A stretch of DNA of 64,000 bases, taken from NCBI RefSeq assembly GCF_000165125.1, contig NZ_AEIU01000110.1, positions 1-64,000 of the forward strand, written 5' to 3'. The notes under the pieces were generated by a model, which searched no databases, was not told where the DNA came from, and saw nothing but the letters and a program-made list of their open reading frames with translations. The first letter of the stretch is position 1. Each line of letters begins with the position of its first letter. Below, one piece after another: positions 13,781 through 21,584 of the stretch. This DNA is from Vibrio caribbeanicus ATCC BAA-2122 (GTDB lineage: Bacteria > Pseudomonadota > Gammaproteobacteria > Enterobacterales > Vibrionaceae). The translations under genes and the position numbers were made by a program.

Positions 13781-14911
13781 CTACTTGCGCAGCTCTGGCG
13801 GTATAGGCAAGCTCGCGGAATTGAGCGTGGGTCTTTGACCTCCCCGCTTTCTATACTGCTTCAATTGAAAAACGTAGGCTAATATTTGTGCAACGGCAGT
13901 AAAGAGGCCATCTGGAATTTCTTGTTCGAGCTCTGTAGAAAAATATAATGCTCGAGTTAACGGCGGTGCAGGTACTATGTATATATCATGCTCTCGAGCC
14001 ACTTCCCGAATTTTAAGAGCCATGTGGTCTGTGCCTTTAGCCACAACAATCGGAGCTTTGTCAGTATCTTGTCTGTAACGTAAAGCAACAGAGTAATGCT
14101 CTGGGTTAGTCACAATAACATCAGCTTGTGGAACTTCTGCCATCATTCTGCGTTGTGCTGCCTCACGTTGTAGCATCCTGATTCGTCCCTTGACCTCAGG
14201 TTTACCCTCTGTCTCTTTATATTCGTCTTTGACCTCTTGCTTAGTCATTTTTAATTGATTGGCATGCTGCCAAATTTGGAAGGGAACATCGATAGCGGCA
14301 ACCAACAGCAATGTGCAGCTTATAAGTAGAATAAAGTTCAGTAATATATCCAGTGCATGAAAAATATTTTGTGGATACACATCCAAACTCAACTGAAACA
14401 AATCTTGCTTAGCATCATTGATAAGATAGAAAGCCATACCCGAGACCAAAGTCACTTTTAAAATCGATTTGATCAGCTCAACCCAACTTTGCACTCCCAC
14501 CATACGCTTAAGTCCACTGAGAGGGTTCATCTTGGACCACTTAGGCATAGCTGCTTCAACTGAAAAGTTTATCCCACCAACGCCTGCGGCACCAATCAAT
14601 GCCGCAAGAAAGAGCACTAACAATATGAGTAACAGAGGGAAAACAAGCTCTCCTACCGAGCCAAGAATGATATCAAAAAGTTTATCTAGGTCGAAAATCT
14701 CCTCACGAGATAAGTCAAAGAGTCGCCCCATCACCGAAAAAAGGCCTTTGGCTAAAAAACTACCAAACCACATCAATGCAATGGCTCCAATAATGAGCAC
14801 TGACACTGATGCTAATTCTTTTGAACGGGCAACTTGCCCCTTTTCTCTTGCTTGTTGAAGCCTTCGGGGGGTTGCCTCTTCGGTACGTTCTTGTCCGTCA
14901 GATTCCGCCAT
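13781..14911 (-). CDS. flhB: Flagellar export switch protein FlhB
   Basis: 376 residues. Membrane component of the flagellar type III export gate; its cytoplasmic domain autocleaves to switch from hook/rod to filament substrates. The N-terminus (ERTEEATPRRLQQAREKGQV) and four membrane helices are followed by the cytoplasmic domain (about 215-376). The autocleavage motif reads N269-P270-E271-H272, where most characterised FlhB/YscU proteins have NPTH. The conserved KGTDHMALKIRE and IPxP-type PAPPLTRALY segments are intact. Last gene of the fliKLMNOPQR-flhB run, 9 bases after fliR. flhA does not follow. Confidence 0.96.
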   Translation of the reverse strand: MAESDGQERTEEATPRRLQQAREKGQVARSKELASVSVLIIGAIALMWFGSFLAKGLFSVMGRLFDLSREEIFDLDKLFDIILGSVGELVFPLLLILLVLFLAALIGAAGVGGINFSVEAAMPKWSKMNPLSGLKRMVGVQSWVELIKSILKVTLVSGMAFYLINDAKQDLFQLSLDVYPQNIFHALDILLNFILLISCTLLLVAAIDVPFQIWQHANQLKMTKQEVKDEYKETEGKPEVKGRIRMLQREAAQRRMMAEVPQADVIVTNPEHYSVALRYRQDTDKAPIVVAKGTDHMALKIREVAREHDIYIVPAPPLTRALYFSTELEQEIPDGLFTAVAQILAYVFQLKQYRKRGGQRPTLNSASLPIPPELRK

Positions 14912-14920
14912 ATCTATGCC

Positions 14921-15703
14921 TTAACAATCTAACCGAATAAATTTACAAATCTGCTTTTCTCCCTCATGCCACAATAGGTCATAGTGGTTATATAGGCCAG
15001 CAATGAGATACCAACAAATCAATAACCCGACCATAAGTGCAAACGCAAAACCCAGTGAGAAAATATTCAATTGCGGCGCAGCTCGAGTCATAACGCCAAA
15101 CGATAGGTTAATCGTTAGAAGTGCGATAATGCCAGACAAAGACATACTTAACGCAAATTGGAACATGATGCCTAACCACAGTGCCAATTCCCTAAAGTCG
15201 ACATTGGTCAGTGCTCCCACGCCCACAGGTAATGATTGGAAGCTCATAACAACAAACGTTATCATTTTCAGGTGTCCATCTGTAGCAAGGAAAAACATAG
15301 TGGCAAGAAACATAAATAGCTGACCAAGCAAGGGGGTATTTTGGCCGTTAGCGGGATCGACCATAGAAGCAAAACCTAAGCTCGATTGCATACCGAGAAT
15401 TTGCCCCAAAATAACAAAGGTTTGAATTAAAAACTGAGTAACAGTACCCATCGCAACTCCGATGAGAATTTGTTCTAAAACAGTAATAAAACCAGCAAAT
15501 GAAAGAAGCTCTATATTTTGAGGCGCTGCAGGAATAACGGGCATGACAGCAAAAGTTATCGCCAACCCCAAATACAATCGGACACGCGTGGAAACAAAGC
15601 GAGCTCCAGTGACAGACATAACCATCAACATGGCGCCGATACGAGTATAGGGCCAAAAATAGCTAGCAATCCAATCGAGTACAATATCAGTTGGATATTC
15701 CAT
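14921..15703 (-). CDS. fliR: Flagellar export gate protein FliR
   Basis: 260 residues with about six membrane helices. Forms the export gate with FliP and FliQ. Characteristic segments are seen: RIGAMLMVMSVTGARFVSTRVR near the start, GQILGMQSSLGFASMVDPANG in the middle and LTINLSFGVMTRAAPQLNIF near 205-224. It lies 8 bases downstream of fliQ and 9 upstream of flhB. Confidence 0.96.
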   Translation of the reverse strand: MEYPTDIVLDWIASYFWPYTRIGAMLMVMSVTGARFVSTRVRLYLGLAITFAVMPVIPAAPQNIELLSFAGFITVLEQILIGVAMGTVTQFLIQTFVILGQILGMQSSLGFASMVDPANGQNTPLLGQLFMFLATMFFLATDGHLKMITFVVMSFQSLPVGVGALTNVDFRELALWLGIMFQFALSMSLSGIIALLTINLSFGVMTRAAPQLNIFSLGFAFALMVGLLICWYLIAGLYNHYDLLWHEGEKQICKFIRLDC

Positions 15704-15711
15704 CGAATCGC

Positions 15712-15981
15712 CTAATACAGCACTTGTGGTAATCGCTCAATCATACTGAAGAAAAACTCCATCAGAATCTGAGTCATCCAGTGAGCAAACATCATTAAAG
15801 CAAGCAAGGTAACAATTAGCCTAGGTAAAAAACTCAATGTCTGTTCGTTGATAGATGTTGCCGCTTGAAATATCGCCACAATCAGACCGATCAACAGACT
15901 CGGAATGATAATGGCACATACCATGATAAGTACCACCCAAAGTGCTTCACGAAATAACTCCACAAACATTTCAGGCGTCAT
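15712..15981 (-). CDS. fliQ: Flagellar export gate protein FliQ
   Basis: 89 residues from ATG 15981, the usual FliQ size, with two membrane helices (ALWVVLIMVCAIIIPSLLIG and LIVTLLALMMFAHWM). Starts MTPEMFVELFREAL. A TTG at 16005 would add eight residues, but GAGGA lies seven bases before the ATG. The conserved loop FQAATSINEQTLSFLPR is intact. The ATG follows the fliP stop by 13 bases. Confidence 0.95.
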   Translation of the reverse strand: MTPEMFVELFREALWVVLIMVCAIIIPSLLIGLIVAIFQAATSINEQTLSFLPRLIVTLLALMMFAHWMTQILMEFFFSMIERLPQVLY

Positions 15982-15994
15982 AGCGACATCCTCG

Positions 15995-16867
15995 TCATAA
16001 GGCAAAACTGCCAGCTAGAGTGGATAAGATCAAATTCCAACCATCAACTAAAACAAAAAGCATCAATTTAAATGGTAGCGAAACAATCATAGGAGAGAGC
16101 ATCATCATACCCATGGCCATCAATACTGACGCAACAACTAGGTCAATTATCAAAAAAGGCAAAAATAACATGAAGCCAATTTGAAATGCTGTTTTAAGTT
16201 CAGATGTGATAAAAGCCGGTATCAATACTGCCATTGACACATCAGAGGTTGCGGTCGCTGTTGAGCCAGAAATATTAACGAAAGTTTCAAGATCCTTTAC
16301 CCGAGTTTGTTTGAGCATGAAATCTCTCATCGGGATTTGAGCTAAATCAAACGCTTTCCGAGCAGTGATTTGCTCATTGATGTAAGGTTGGATCGCATCT
16401 TCATTTATCTTATTGAGTACCGGCGACATAATGAAAAAAGTTAAAAATATCGCGATACCAACAATGACTTGATTTGATGGTGTTTGTTGCAATCCCATCG
16501 CTTGACGCAGGATTGACATCACAACAACGATTCGAGTAAAAGAGGTCATTAAAATGACCATAGCAGGCAAAAAGCCTAGCATGGTCATCAATGCTAATAT
16601 CTGCAGATTTATTGTGTAATCTTCACTACCATCAGGATTAGTAGTCATAGTGAATGCGGGGATACCACCACCTCCACTACTGCTCGCTCTCGCAACCGTG
16701 CGTGCAGCTCCCTGCTCTCTCTCCATTGCACTTACAGTCACCGACTGTGATGGCGCTAAGTTTGCCGGGATAGGGGTACTATTATCATCCTCCGCAAGAG
16801 TGCAAGCGGAGAAGAAAAGCCCCAACAAACTGAGAAATAAAATCGAAACTCTAAACTTTTTTGTCAT
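15995..16867 (-). CDS. fliP: Flagellar export gate protein FliP
   Basis: 290 residues. Core of the FliPQR export gate. An N-terminal signal peptide ([17 protein letters not shown]) is followed by a short periplasmic stretch. The family signature begins near residue 92 ([20 protein letters not shown], then [21 protein letters not shown]). The late segment [20 protein letters not shown] is also diagnostic. Overlaps fliO by 17 bases. A Cys just after the hydrophobic stretch looks a little like a lipobox but has Phe at -3, so I do not call it a lipoprotein. Confidence 0.96.
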   Translation of the reverse strand: MTKKFRVSILFLSLLGLFFSACTLAEDDNSTPIPANLAPSQSVTVSAMEREQGAARTVARASSSGGGGIPAFTMTTNPDGSEDYTINLQILALMTMLGFLPAMVILMTSFTRIVVVMSILRQAMGLQQTPSNQVIVGIAIFLTFFIMSPVLNKINEDAIQPYINEQITARKAFDLAQIPMRDFMLKQTRVKDLETFVNISGSTATATSDVSMAVLIPAFITSELKTAFQIGFMLFLPFLIIDLVVASVLMAMGMMMLSPMIVSLPFKLMLFVLVDGWNLILSTLAGSFAL

Positions 16868-17261
16868 TCTTTTTCAGCAACTGCGTCAATTGGCTAGAAA
16901 ATGGACCCACAGCTTCATCCTCCAGAGACAAAGGACTCTCCAGTTTAGAAATAAGCTGGATAGACTGGCTAGTAACCCCAACTAAAAATTGCTCCTCTCC
17001 CGCTTGAACAATCATAATACGTTCACGATTACCGACGCCAATTTGTCGAACAATACTCAGCCCTCGCTGGTTAACAAGAGAGGGAACTTTCATTCTTTTT
17101 AGTCCCCAAGCTAATAAAAAAATAAATCCAACGACAAAAATCAATGAACCAAATGTGCTTAGCCAGTCGATCTGAGCACCTGACTTTGTCGCCTCAGCAA
17201 AAGCATATTGAGGAAGAAAACCCAGTAAAAGGCTAGTAGAAAAAAAGCTTCTTAAATTCAT
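16851..17261 (-). CDS. fliO: Flagellar biosynthesis protein FliO
   Basis: 136 residues. Assembly scaffold for the FliP ring. A signal-like N-terminus ([19 protein letters not shown]) is followed by a single membrane helix ([20 protein letters not shown], about 37-56) and a small cytoplasmic domain with [20 protein letters not shown]. Fits between fliN and fliP. FliO is poorly conserved, so position and topology carry much of the call. Confidence 0.93.
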   Translation of the reverse strand: MNLRSFFSTSLLLGFLPQYAFAEATKSGAQIDWLSTFGSLIFVVGFIFLLAWGLKRMKVPSLVNQRGLSIVRQIGVGNRERIMIVQAGEEQFLVGVTSQSIQLISKLESPLSLEDEAVGPFSSQLTQLLKKNDKKV

Positions 17262-17273
17262 ACTACGCCTTTT

Positions 17274-17690
17274 CTATCTCAGCTTCTTAATGCGTTCTGT
17301 TTGACTTATGACATCAGTCAAACGAATACCAAACTTGTCATTAACCACAACCACCTCTCCATGAGCGATCAAAGTACCATTAACAAGCACATCAAGAGAC
17401 TCTCCTGCCAAGCGTTCTAATTCCACTACTGAGCCTTGGTTAAGCTGCAATAGATTTCGGATACTTATCTGTGAACGCCCAACCTCCATTGATATCGTCA
17501 CAGGGATATCCAGTATAGAGTCAATTTTTCGACGCTCATCATCAGAGAGGGAAGACTGCTCTGAGGTATCCTCAAGCTCATCAAGTTGAGCTGACATTAC
17601 TTCATCAACATCAATCTCGGGTGCATCAGGATCTTCACCTAACGCTGCGGCCCATTCATCAGCCAACTTTTGGTCTTCACTTGGTTCCAT
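17274..17690 (-). CDS. fliN: Flagellar motor switch protein FliN
   Basis: 138 residues. C-ring component that also docks export substrates. An acidic N-terminal extension (about 1-50) precedes the SpoA/FliN domain: ILDIPVTISMEVGRSQISIR, then LLQLNQGSVVELERLAGESL and GEVVVVNDKFGIRLTDVIS. Full length for the family. 20 bases after fliM and 12 before fliO. Confidence 0.96.
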   Translation of the reverse strand: MEPSEDQKLADEWAAALGEDPDAPEIDVDEVMSAQLDELEDTSEQSSLSDDERRKIDSILDIPVTISMEVGRSQISIRNLLQLNQGSVVELERLAGESLDVLVNGTLIAHGEVVVVNDKFGIRLTDVISQTERIKKLR

Positions 17691-17710
17691 ACTCTTTCCT
17701 ACTTTCTCAC

Positions 17711-18757
17711 CTAATCTTCAATTTCGCCCTCGTCTTCCTCTAGTTCTGACATGACGTCTTTACCCAGGAAGGCGATATCTGTTTTGACCGCGTCTGGCCG
17801 TTTAATCTCTTCAGAAATCTGGATTGCTAACTTATCACTAGAACGCCCCATTTTAACGCGATATGTTGGCAATTCTTCAACAAACATTACTGCGTGAGGT
17901 GGCATTTCAACAGGAATAATGTCACCTGGCTGTAATTCCATTAAATCACGCAATGCAATGTCATGCTCTAAGAGGTTAACGCGAAAATTGATCGGAACAT
18001 CCATAATCTCTTCTTTTAACGCACTGCTCCAACGTACATCTGCTTCCATTTTATCCGACTGTACACCTGCATCGAGAAGTTCTCGTATAGGCTCGACCAT
18101 AGAATAAGGAAACACAACATGAAAATCACCACCGCCTCCGTCTACCTCAACATGAAACGAGCTGACAACAATAACTTCTGTCGGGCTGACGATATTTGCC
18201 ATGCTGGGGTTAACTTCTGAATCGAGATATTCAAACTCAACGCCCATCACTGGGGACCAAGCTTCCTTGTAATCTTCAAAGATTATCTTCAACAAGAGTT
18301 GTACAATCCTTCTCTCAGTTGGGGTAAATTCCCTTCCCTCAATCCGAGAGTGGTAGCGACCTTCGCCACCAAAAAAATTCTCAACCAGAATAAAGACCAA
18401 ACGAGCTTCCATGGTTACAAGCCCAGTACCTTTGAGCGGTCTAAAACGCACCATATTCAAACTGGTAGGAACATACAGAGTATTTTGGTATTCACCAAAC
18501 TTCATCATCTGTACGCCATTGATAGACACTTCTGCTGTTTTTCGTAACATGTTGAAGAGACTGATTCTAAGGTGGCGAGCGAAACGTTCATTGATAAGCT
18601 CGAGCGTGGGCATACGGCCACGAACAATTCGGTCTTGCGAAGAAAAGTCAAAATCAACACTTCCTTCAGCACCACCAGCATCACTATCTTGACTATCATC
18701 GGAGTCGTCGGCCCCATTAAGAAGCGCATCAATCTCATCTTGGCTTAATAGATCCAC
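17711..18757 (-). CDS. fliM: Flagellar motor switch protein FliM
   Basis: 348 residues. C-ring protein that binds phosphorylated CheY. The N-terminal CheY-binding peptide MDLLSQDEIDALLNG is exact. The middle CheC-like domain starts near 40 (RIVRGRMPTLELINERFARH), and the C-terminal SpoA domain near 250-330 has LMELQPGDIIPVEMP. An acidic linker (DDSDDSQDSDAGG) lies between. Operon position after fliL, 7 bases apart. Confidence 0.97.
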   Translation of the reverse strand: MDLLSQDEIDALLNGADDSDDSQDSDAGGAEGSVDFDFSSQDRIVRGRMPTLELINERFARHLRISLFNMLRKTAEVSINGVQMMKFGEYQNTLYVPTSLNMVRFRPLKGTGLVTMEARLVFILVENFFGGEGRYHSRIEGREFTPTERRIVQLLLKIIFEDYKEAWSPVMGVEFEYLDSEVNPSMANIVSPTEVIVVSSFHVEVDGGGGDFHVVFPYSMVEPIRELLDAGVQSDKMEADVRWSSALKEEIMDVPINFRVNLLEHDIALRDLMELQPGDIIPVEMPPHAVMFVEELPTYRVKMGRSSDKLAIQISEEIKRPDAVKTDIAFLGKDVMSELEEDEGEIED

Positions 18758-18764
18758 TCAACAC

Positions 18765-19250
18765 CTACTGCATAACAAAGTCAGTGAACAAAACACGTTC
18801 AATTACTGGCTCACCGATGGCTTTGTTGAGAGCCGTTTTGACATCCTCGGTGATCTTATCACGCAACTCGCCTCGACCATTGACGGTCCGAAGCTGCTCA
18901 ACGGTAGCGACTGAGAGCGAAATCAACATAGTGCTTTCTATCAAAGGCATGTGAGATCGAGCGAGTTCTTCATTTTTAGCTCCTCGAAGCATTAACTGAG
19001 CTTTTATTCTGGCGATACGATTCTTCGTTTTCGAGTTCACATTAAATACGAATGCTTGAGATAAAGCGATATAAACTACAGGTTCGGCAGTGGCAACAGG
19101 CTGACTAACGACCTCTTCTTCTTTCGTATCTCCTGACCCCATTAAAAAGAATACGGCAACTGCTATCACCACCACCACTACAACCCCGATGATGATAAAG
19201 AGTTTGCCTTTCCCTGCCGGGGCTGCTGCGGTTTCTTCTTCTTCTGCCAT
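18765..19250 (-). CDS. fliL: Flagellar basal body-associated protein FliL
   Basis: 161 residues from ATG 19250, with GAGG nine bases upstream; a TTG at 19265 would add five residues. One N-terminal membrane helix (LFIIIGVVVVVVIAVAVFFL) is followed by a periplasmic domain beginning with VVYIALSQAFVFNVNSKTKN. In vibrios FliL rings surround and support the PomA/PomB stator at high load; pomAB lie near 59-60 kb in this window. Confidence 0.94.
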   Translation of the reverse strand: MAEEEETAAAPAGKGKLFIIIGVVVVVVIAVAVFFLMGSGDTKEEEVVSQPVATAEPVVYIALSQAFVFNVNSKTKNRIARIKAQLMLRGAKNEELARSHMPLIESTMLISLSVATVEQLRTVNGRGELRDKITEDVKTALNKAIGEPVIERVLFTDFVMQ

Positions 19251-19277
19251 AATTATTTGCCTCAATAATTCAATTGA

Positions 19278-21092
19278 TTATGCGTAATAGCTAATACCAT
19301 CACGTTTACCGAGTATATTCAGTTCTAAGCCTACATCAGTTTCCAAATCGTCACCAGTGAGAGTAGCATTTGAACCCTGCCCAAGTTCTGACCCTTGGGC
19401 TTTGTCACTATATTGACCTCGTTGTTGCCCTGATGCTTGTTGCTGAACGGAACTTTCTCCTAATTGTACCCCTTGCTGTGCGAGCATTTCTCGTAACCTC
19501 GGCATTGTATGTTCAATCGCGTCACGAGCTTGAGGGTTAGAAACAGTGAAATGTACCGATGTACCTTCACCTGTCACTTGCATTCGTATTTGTAGTCGAC
19601 CTAATTCAGGGGGATCGAGACGTATGTCTATATTCTTGAGATTTTTCGACATCATCATCTGCACTTTTTCCGCCACTTGCTCTCCAGCAAAATCTCGGGT
19701 TAATTGAATATTTGCCGAATTAACGGAGTCAGTGCGTTGCAATGAAACTTGACTTGCACTCACTTGATGGCTTCCCTGCCCAGCTTGCTGAACCGATGAG
19801 ATATTCGTATCACTTCCCAGTTGCTTCTCTTCAATTAGCTTACCGAGGTTACCAATTGCTCGACCAGTCACCCCAGTTCCTAACAATGCCTTTTCAGATA
19901 GCATTGCAGGATTAGTGTTCATCATCGGCTGTTGTTGCCCTGTATTCAGACTTTCTTGAATCAGGTTCTGAGGTAATGGCTGAGAAACATGAGCCTGCGC
20001 TATCGCTGCATGTTGTGTGGCTTGATTCAAAGTATTAGGGGAAAGTCGCTTCAACCCTTGATGTTGAGACAAACTCTCCTGCTTAATAACTAGCTCATCT
20101 CTTTTCACGCCACTATTTTCAATCGTTTGTATCGAAGCTAACAGTTCATCATCACCCATATCCGCATCGATTGGCGTCTCTTTTAATTCATCAAAGCTCT
20201 CATATCGAGTTCTTTCTCCAACACTTTTACTAATTATCTGCTTTTCATTTCCTTCTTTAATGGTATTTATCTGAACATTAGTCTGAGTTGGATTTATTAA
20301 CTTATCTGACAGTAAAGTCTCTTCTTGCTGTACATTGTCAGCATCAACTAGCACTTTGTTTTCATCATTTTTGCTCTCAGGAAGAAGCCGTTTAGAAAGT
20401 TGCTTAGCTTCTTCACTCCACTTTAGCTCATCTCTAATGACAGTCTCATCTGCCTGAATTTCTTTCAGCGTTTCAGAGTTAGCCAGTGTCTCTTGCGATA
20501 AAGCTACAGAAGTAACATCGGCCACACTATGACTGGGCTCTAACGCCTTGGTTCGTGCACCATCATTATGTTCAGTTGTTTCAGTAGCTACTTTATTTGA
20601 AACAATCACTGTATCGATTTCTTGAGGATTTTCTCGCCCGACTGGCAACTCTTTGCCGTCTTTAGATATGAGGACATTTGCAGAACTATCGAGCCTTTTT
20701 AATATTTCATCGTTATCGGCAACTATTTGCTCCGCAATTTTATTCGTTTTAGAACTATCTTTCGCTTTTAACTCGCTTTCTGAGTCAATTGTCACTTGTT
20801 TAGATTCATCAATATCCACCAAGTCAGAATCTAGGAGGGTATCTAAACTTTCTTCACCATCCGCCAAGTTTTGTGTTTGTAAGAGAAGCTCATTATCAGC
20901 TGACTCGATATCAGGCGACTCGATGTCTACGCCCTTTTCGCTTTTTACATTCTGGTCTCCCCCCAAAATAAGGGAGGATAGTTTTGAAAAAAAACCTTTT
21001 GATTCACTTGTTTCACTACTCTCTGTAGCGTCTGTTAGATTCGTTTTGGGCGTAGTGGAGCTCTCAGTTAGCGATGATAAATTGACATTCAT
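19278..21092 (-). CDS. fliK: Flagellar hook-length control protein FliK
   Basis: 604 residues from ATG 21092, where GGAG lies ten bases upstream; the in-frame ATG at 21167 would add 25 aromatic residues unlike FliK and is not favoured. The long, low-complexity Ser/Glu/Asp/Gln region (1 to about 480) acts as the ruler. The C-terminal Flg_hook domain reads EQVAEKVQMMMSKNLKNIDI, then RLDPPELGRLQIRMQV. A Gln-rich tail follows. First gene of the fliKLMNOPQR-flhB unit with a sigma-54-like promoter at 21187-21202. Confidence 0.95.
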   Translation of the reverse strand: MNVNLSSLTESSTTPKTNLTDATESSETSESKGFFSKLSSLILGGDQNVKSEKGVDIESPDIESADNELLLQTQNLADGEESLDTLLDSDLVDIDESKQVTIDSESELKAKDSSKTNKIAEQIVADNDEILKRLDSSANVLISKDGKELPVGRENPQEIDTVIVSNKVATETTEHNDGARTKALEPSHSVADVTSVALSQETLANSETLKEIQADETVIRDELKWSEEAKQLSKRLLPESKNDENKVLVDADNVQQEETLLSDKLINPTQTNVQINTIKEGNEKQIISKSVGERTRYESFDELKETPIDADMGDDELLASIQTIENSGVKRDELVIKQESLSQHQGLKRLSPNTLNQATQHAAIAQAHVSQPLPQNLIQESLNTGQQQPMMNTNPAMLSEKALLGTGVTGRAIGNLGKLIEEKQLGSDTNISSVQQAGQGSHQVSASQVSLQRTDSVNSANIQLTRDFAGEQVAEKVQMMMSKNLKNIDIRLDPPELGRLQIRMQVTGEGTSVHFTVSNPQARDAIEHTMPRLREMLAQQGVQLGESSVQQQASGQQRGQYSDKAQGSELGQGSNATLTGDDLETDVGLELNILGKRDGISYYA

Positions 21093-21186
21093 ATCAAAAT
21101 TTCTCCAAATATTCGGCCAGATCCAATGACAGAAAACGTTACTAATCCATGTAAACATGGCGATCATCTTTGAATGTGAGATTTAA

Positions 21187-21202
21187 AGCAAAAAGTGTAC
21201 CG
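21187..21202 (-). promoter_or_regulatory. Sigma-54-type promoter before fliK
   Basis: Minus strand CGGTACACTTTTTGCT: the -24 GG and -12 GC are separated by the required 10 bases, and TTGCT matches the -12 box. One of the less perfect matches in the cluster. Position fits FlrC-driven class III expression known in vibrios. Confidence 0.7.
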
Positions 21203-21436
21203 ACTTGAAATCAATCCCGCACAAATAATACGTCATTCGATATTTTATCGTCCTCTATAAAAGGATTTATCATTAAGGCTCGTTATTTGAAAAAAAAGCC
21301 ATGATAAATTCTCTTCTTGGACTAGAGACATTTTGCAAACAATAGGCCAAAGATAAAGAACAGACATACCGATGAATGAAATCGGCGTATCAATGCTATT
21401 GGAACGAAAGACGTTAGCCAGAGCATATGCTCTATA

Positions 21437-21471
21437 CCCAAGTAATCTCAAGATGAGAGGTGACTTGGGTG
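21437..21471. repeat. Imperfect palindromic hairpin repeat upstream of the PilZ gene
   Basis: ACCCAAGT...ACTTGGGT arms flank an inner TCTC...GAG(G) pair and a short loop. It resembles dispersed palindromes (CCCAAGTAACCTCAAGATG-like) that I recall from Vibrio intergenic regions. It lies inside the extended reading frame that starts at 21372, supporting the later start at 21585. Confidence 0.55.
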
Positions 21472-21584
21472 TAATTGTTTCAAGTACTTTAATTCAATAC
21501 CTTAAGATCAACAAACTTGACAATAGCTTCTTTAGATACAAGCTTATTAATAATACTGAAACTTTGGGCGATGAAGTCAGCGTA

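Noticed and set aside
16780-16867. FliP as a lipoprotein
   Set aside because: A Cys follows the signal-like stretch, but the -3 residue is Phe and FliP is a membrane gate protein.
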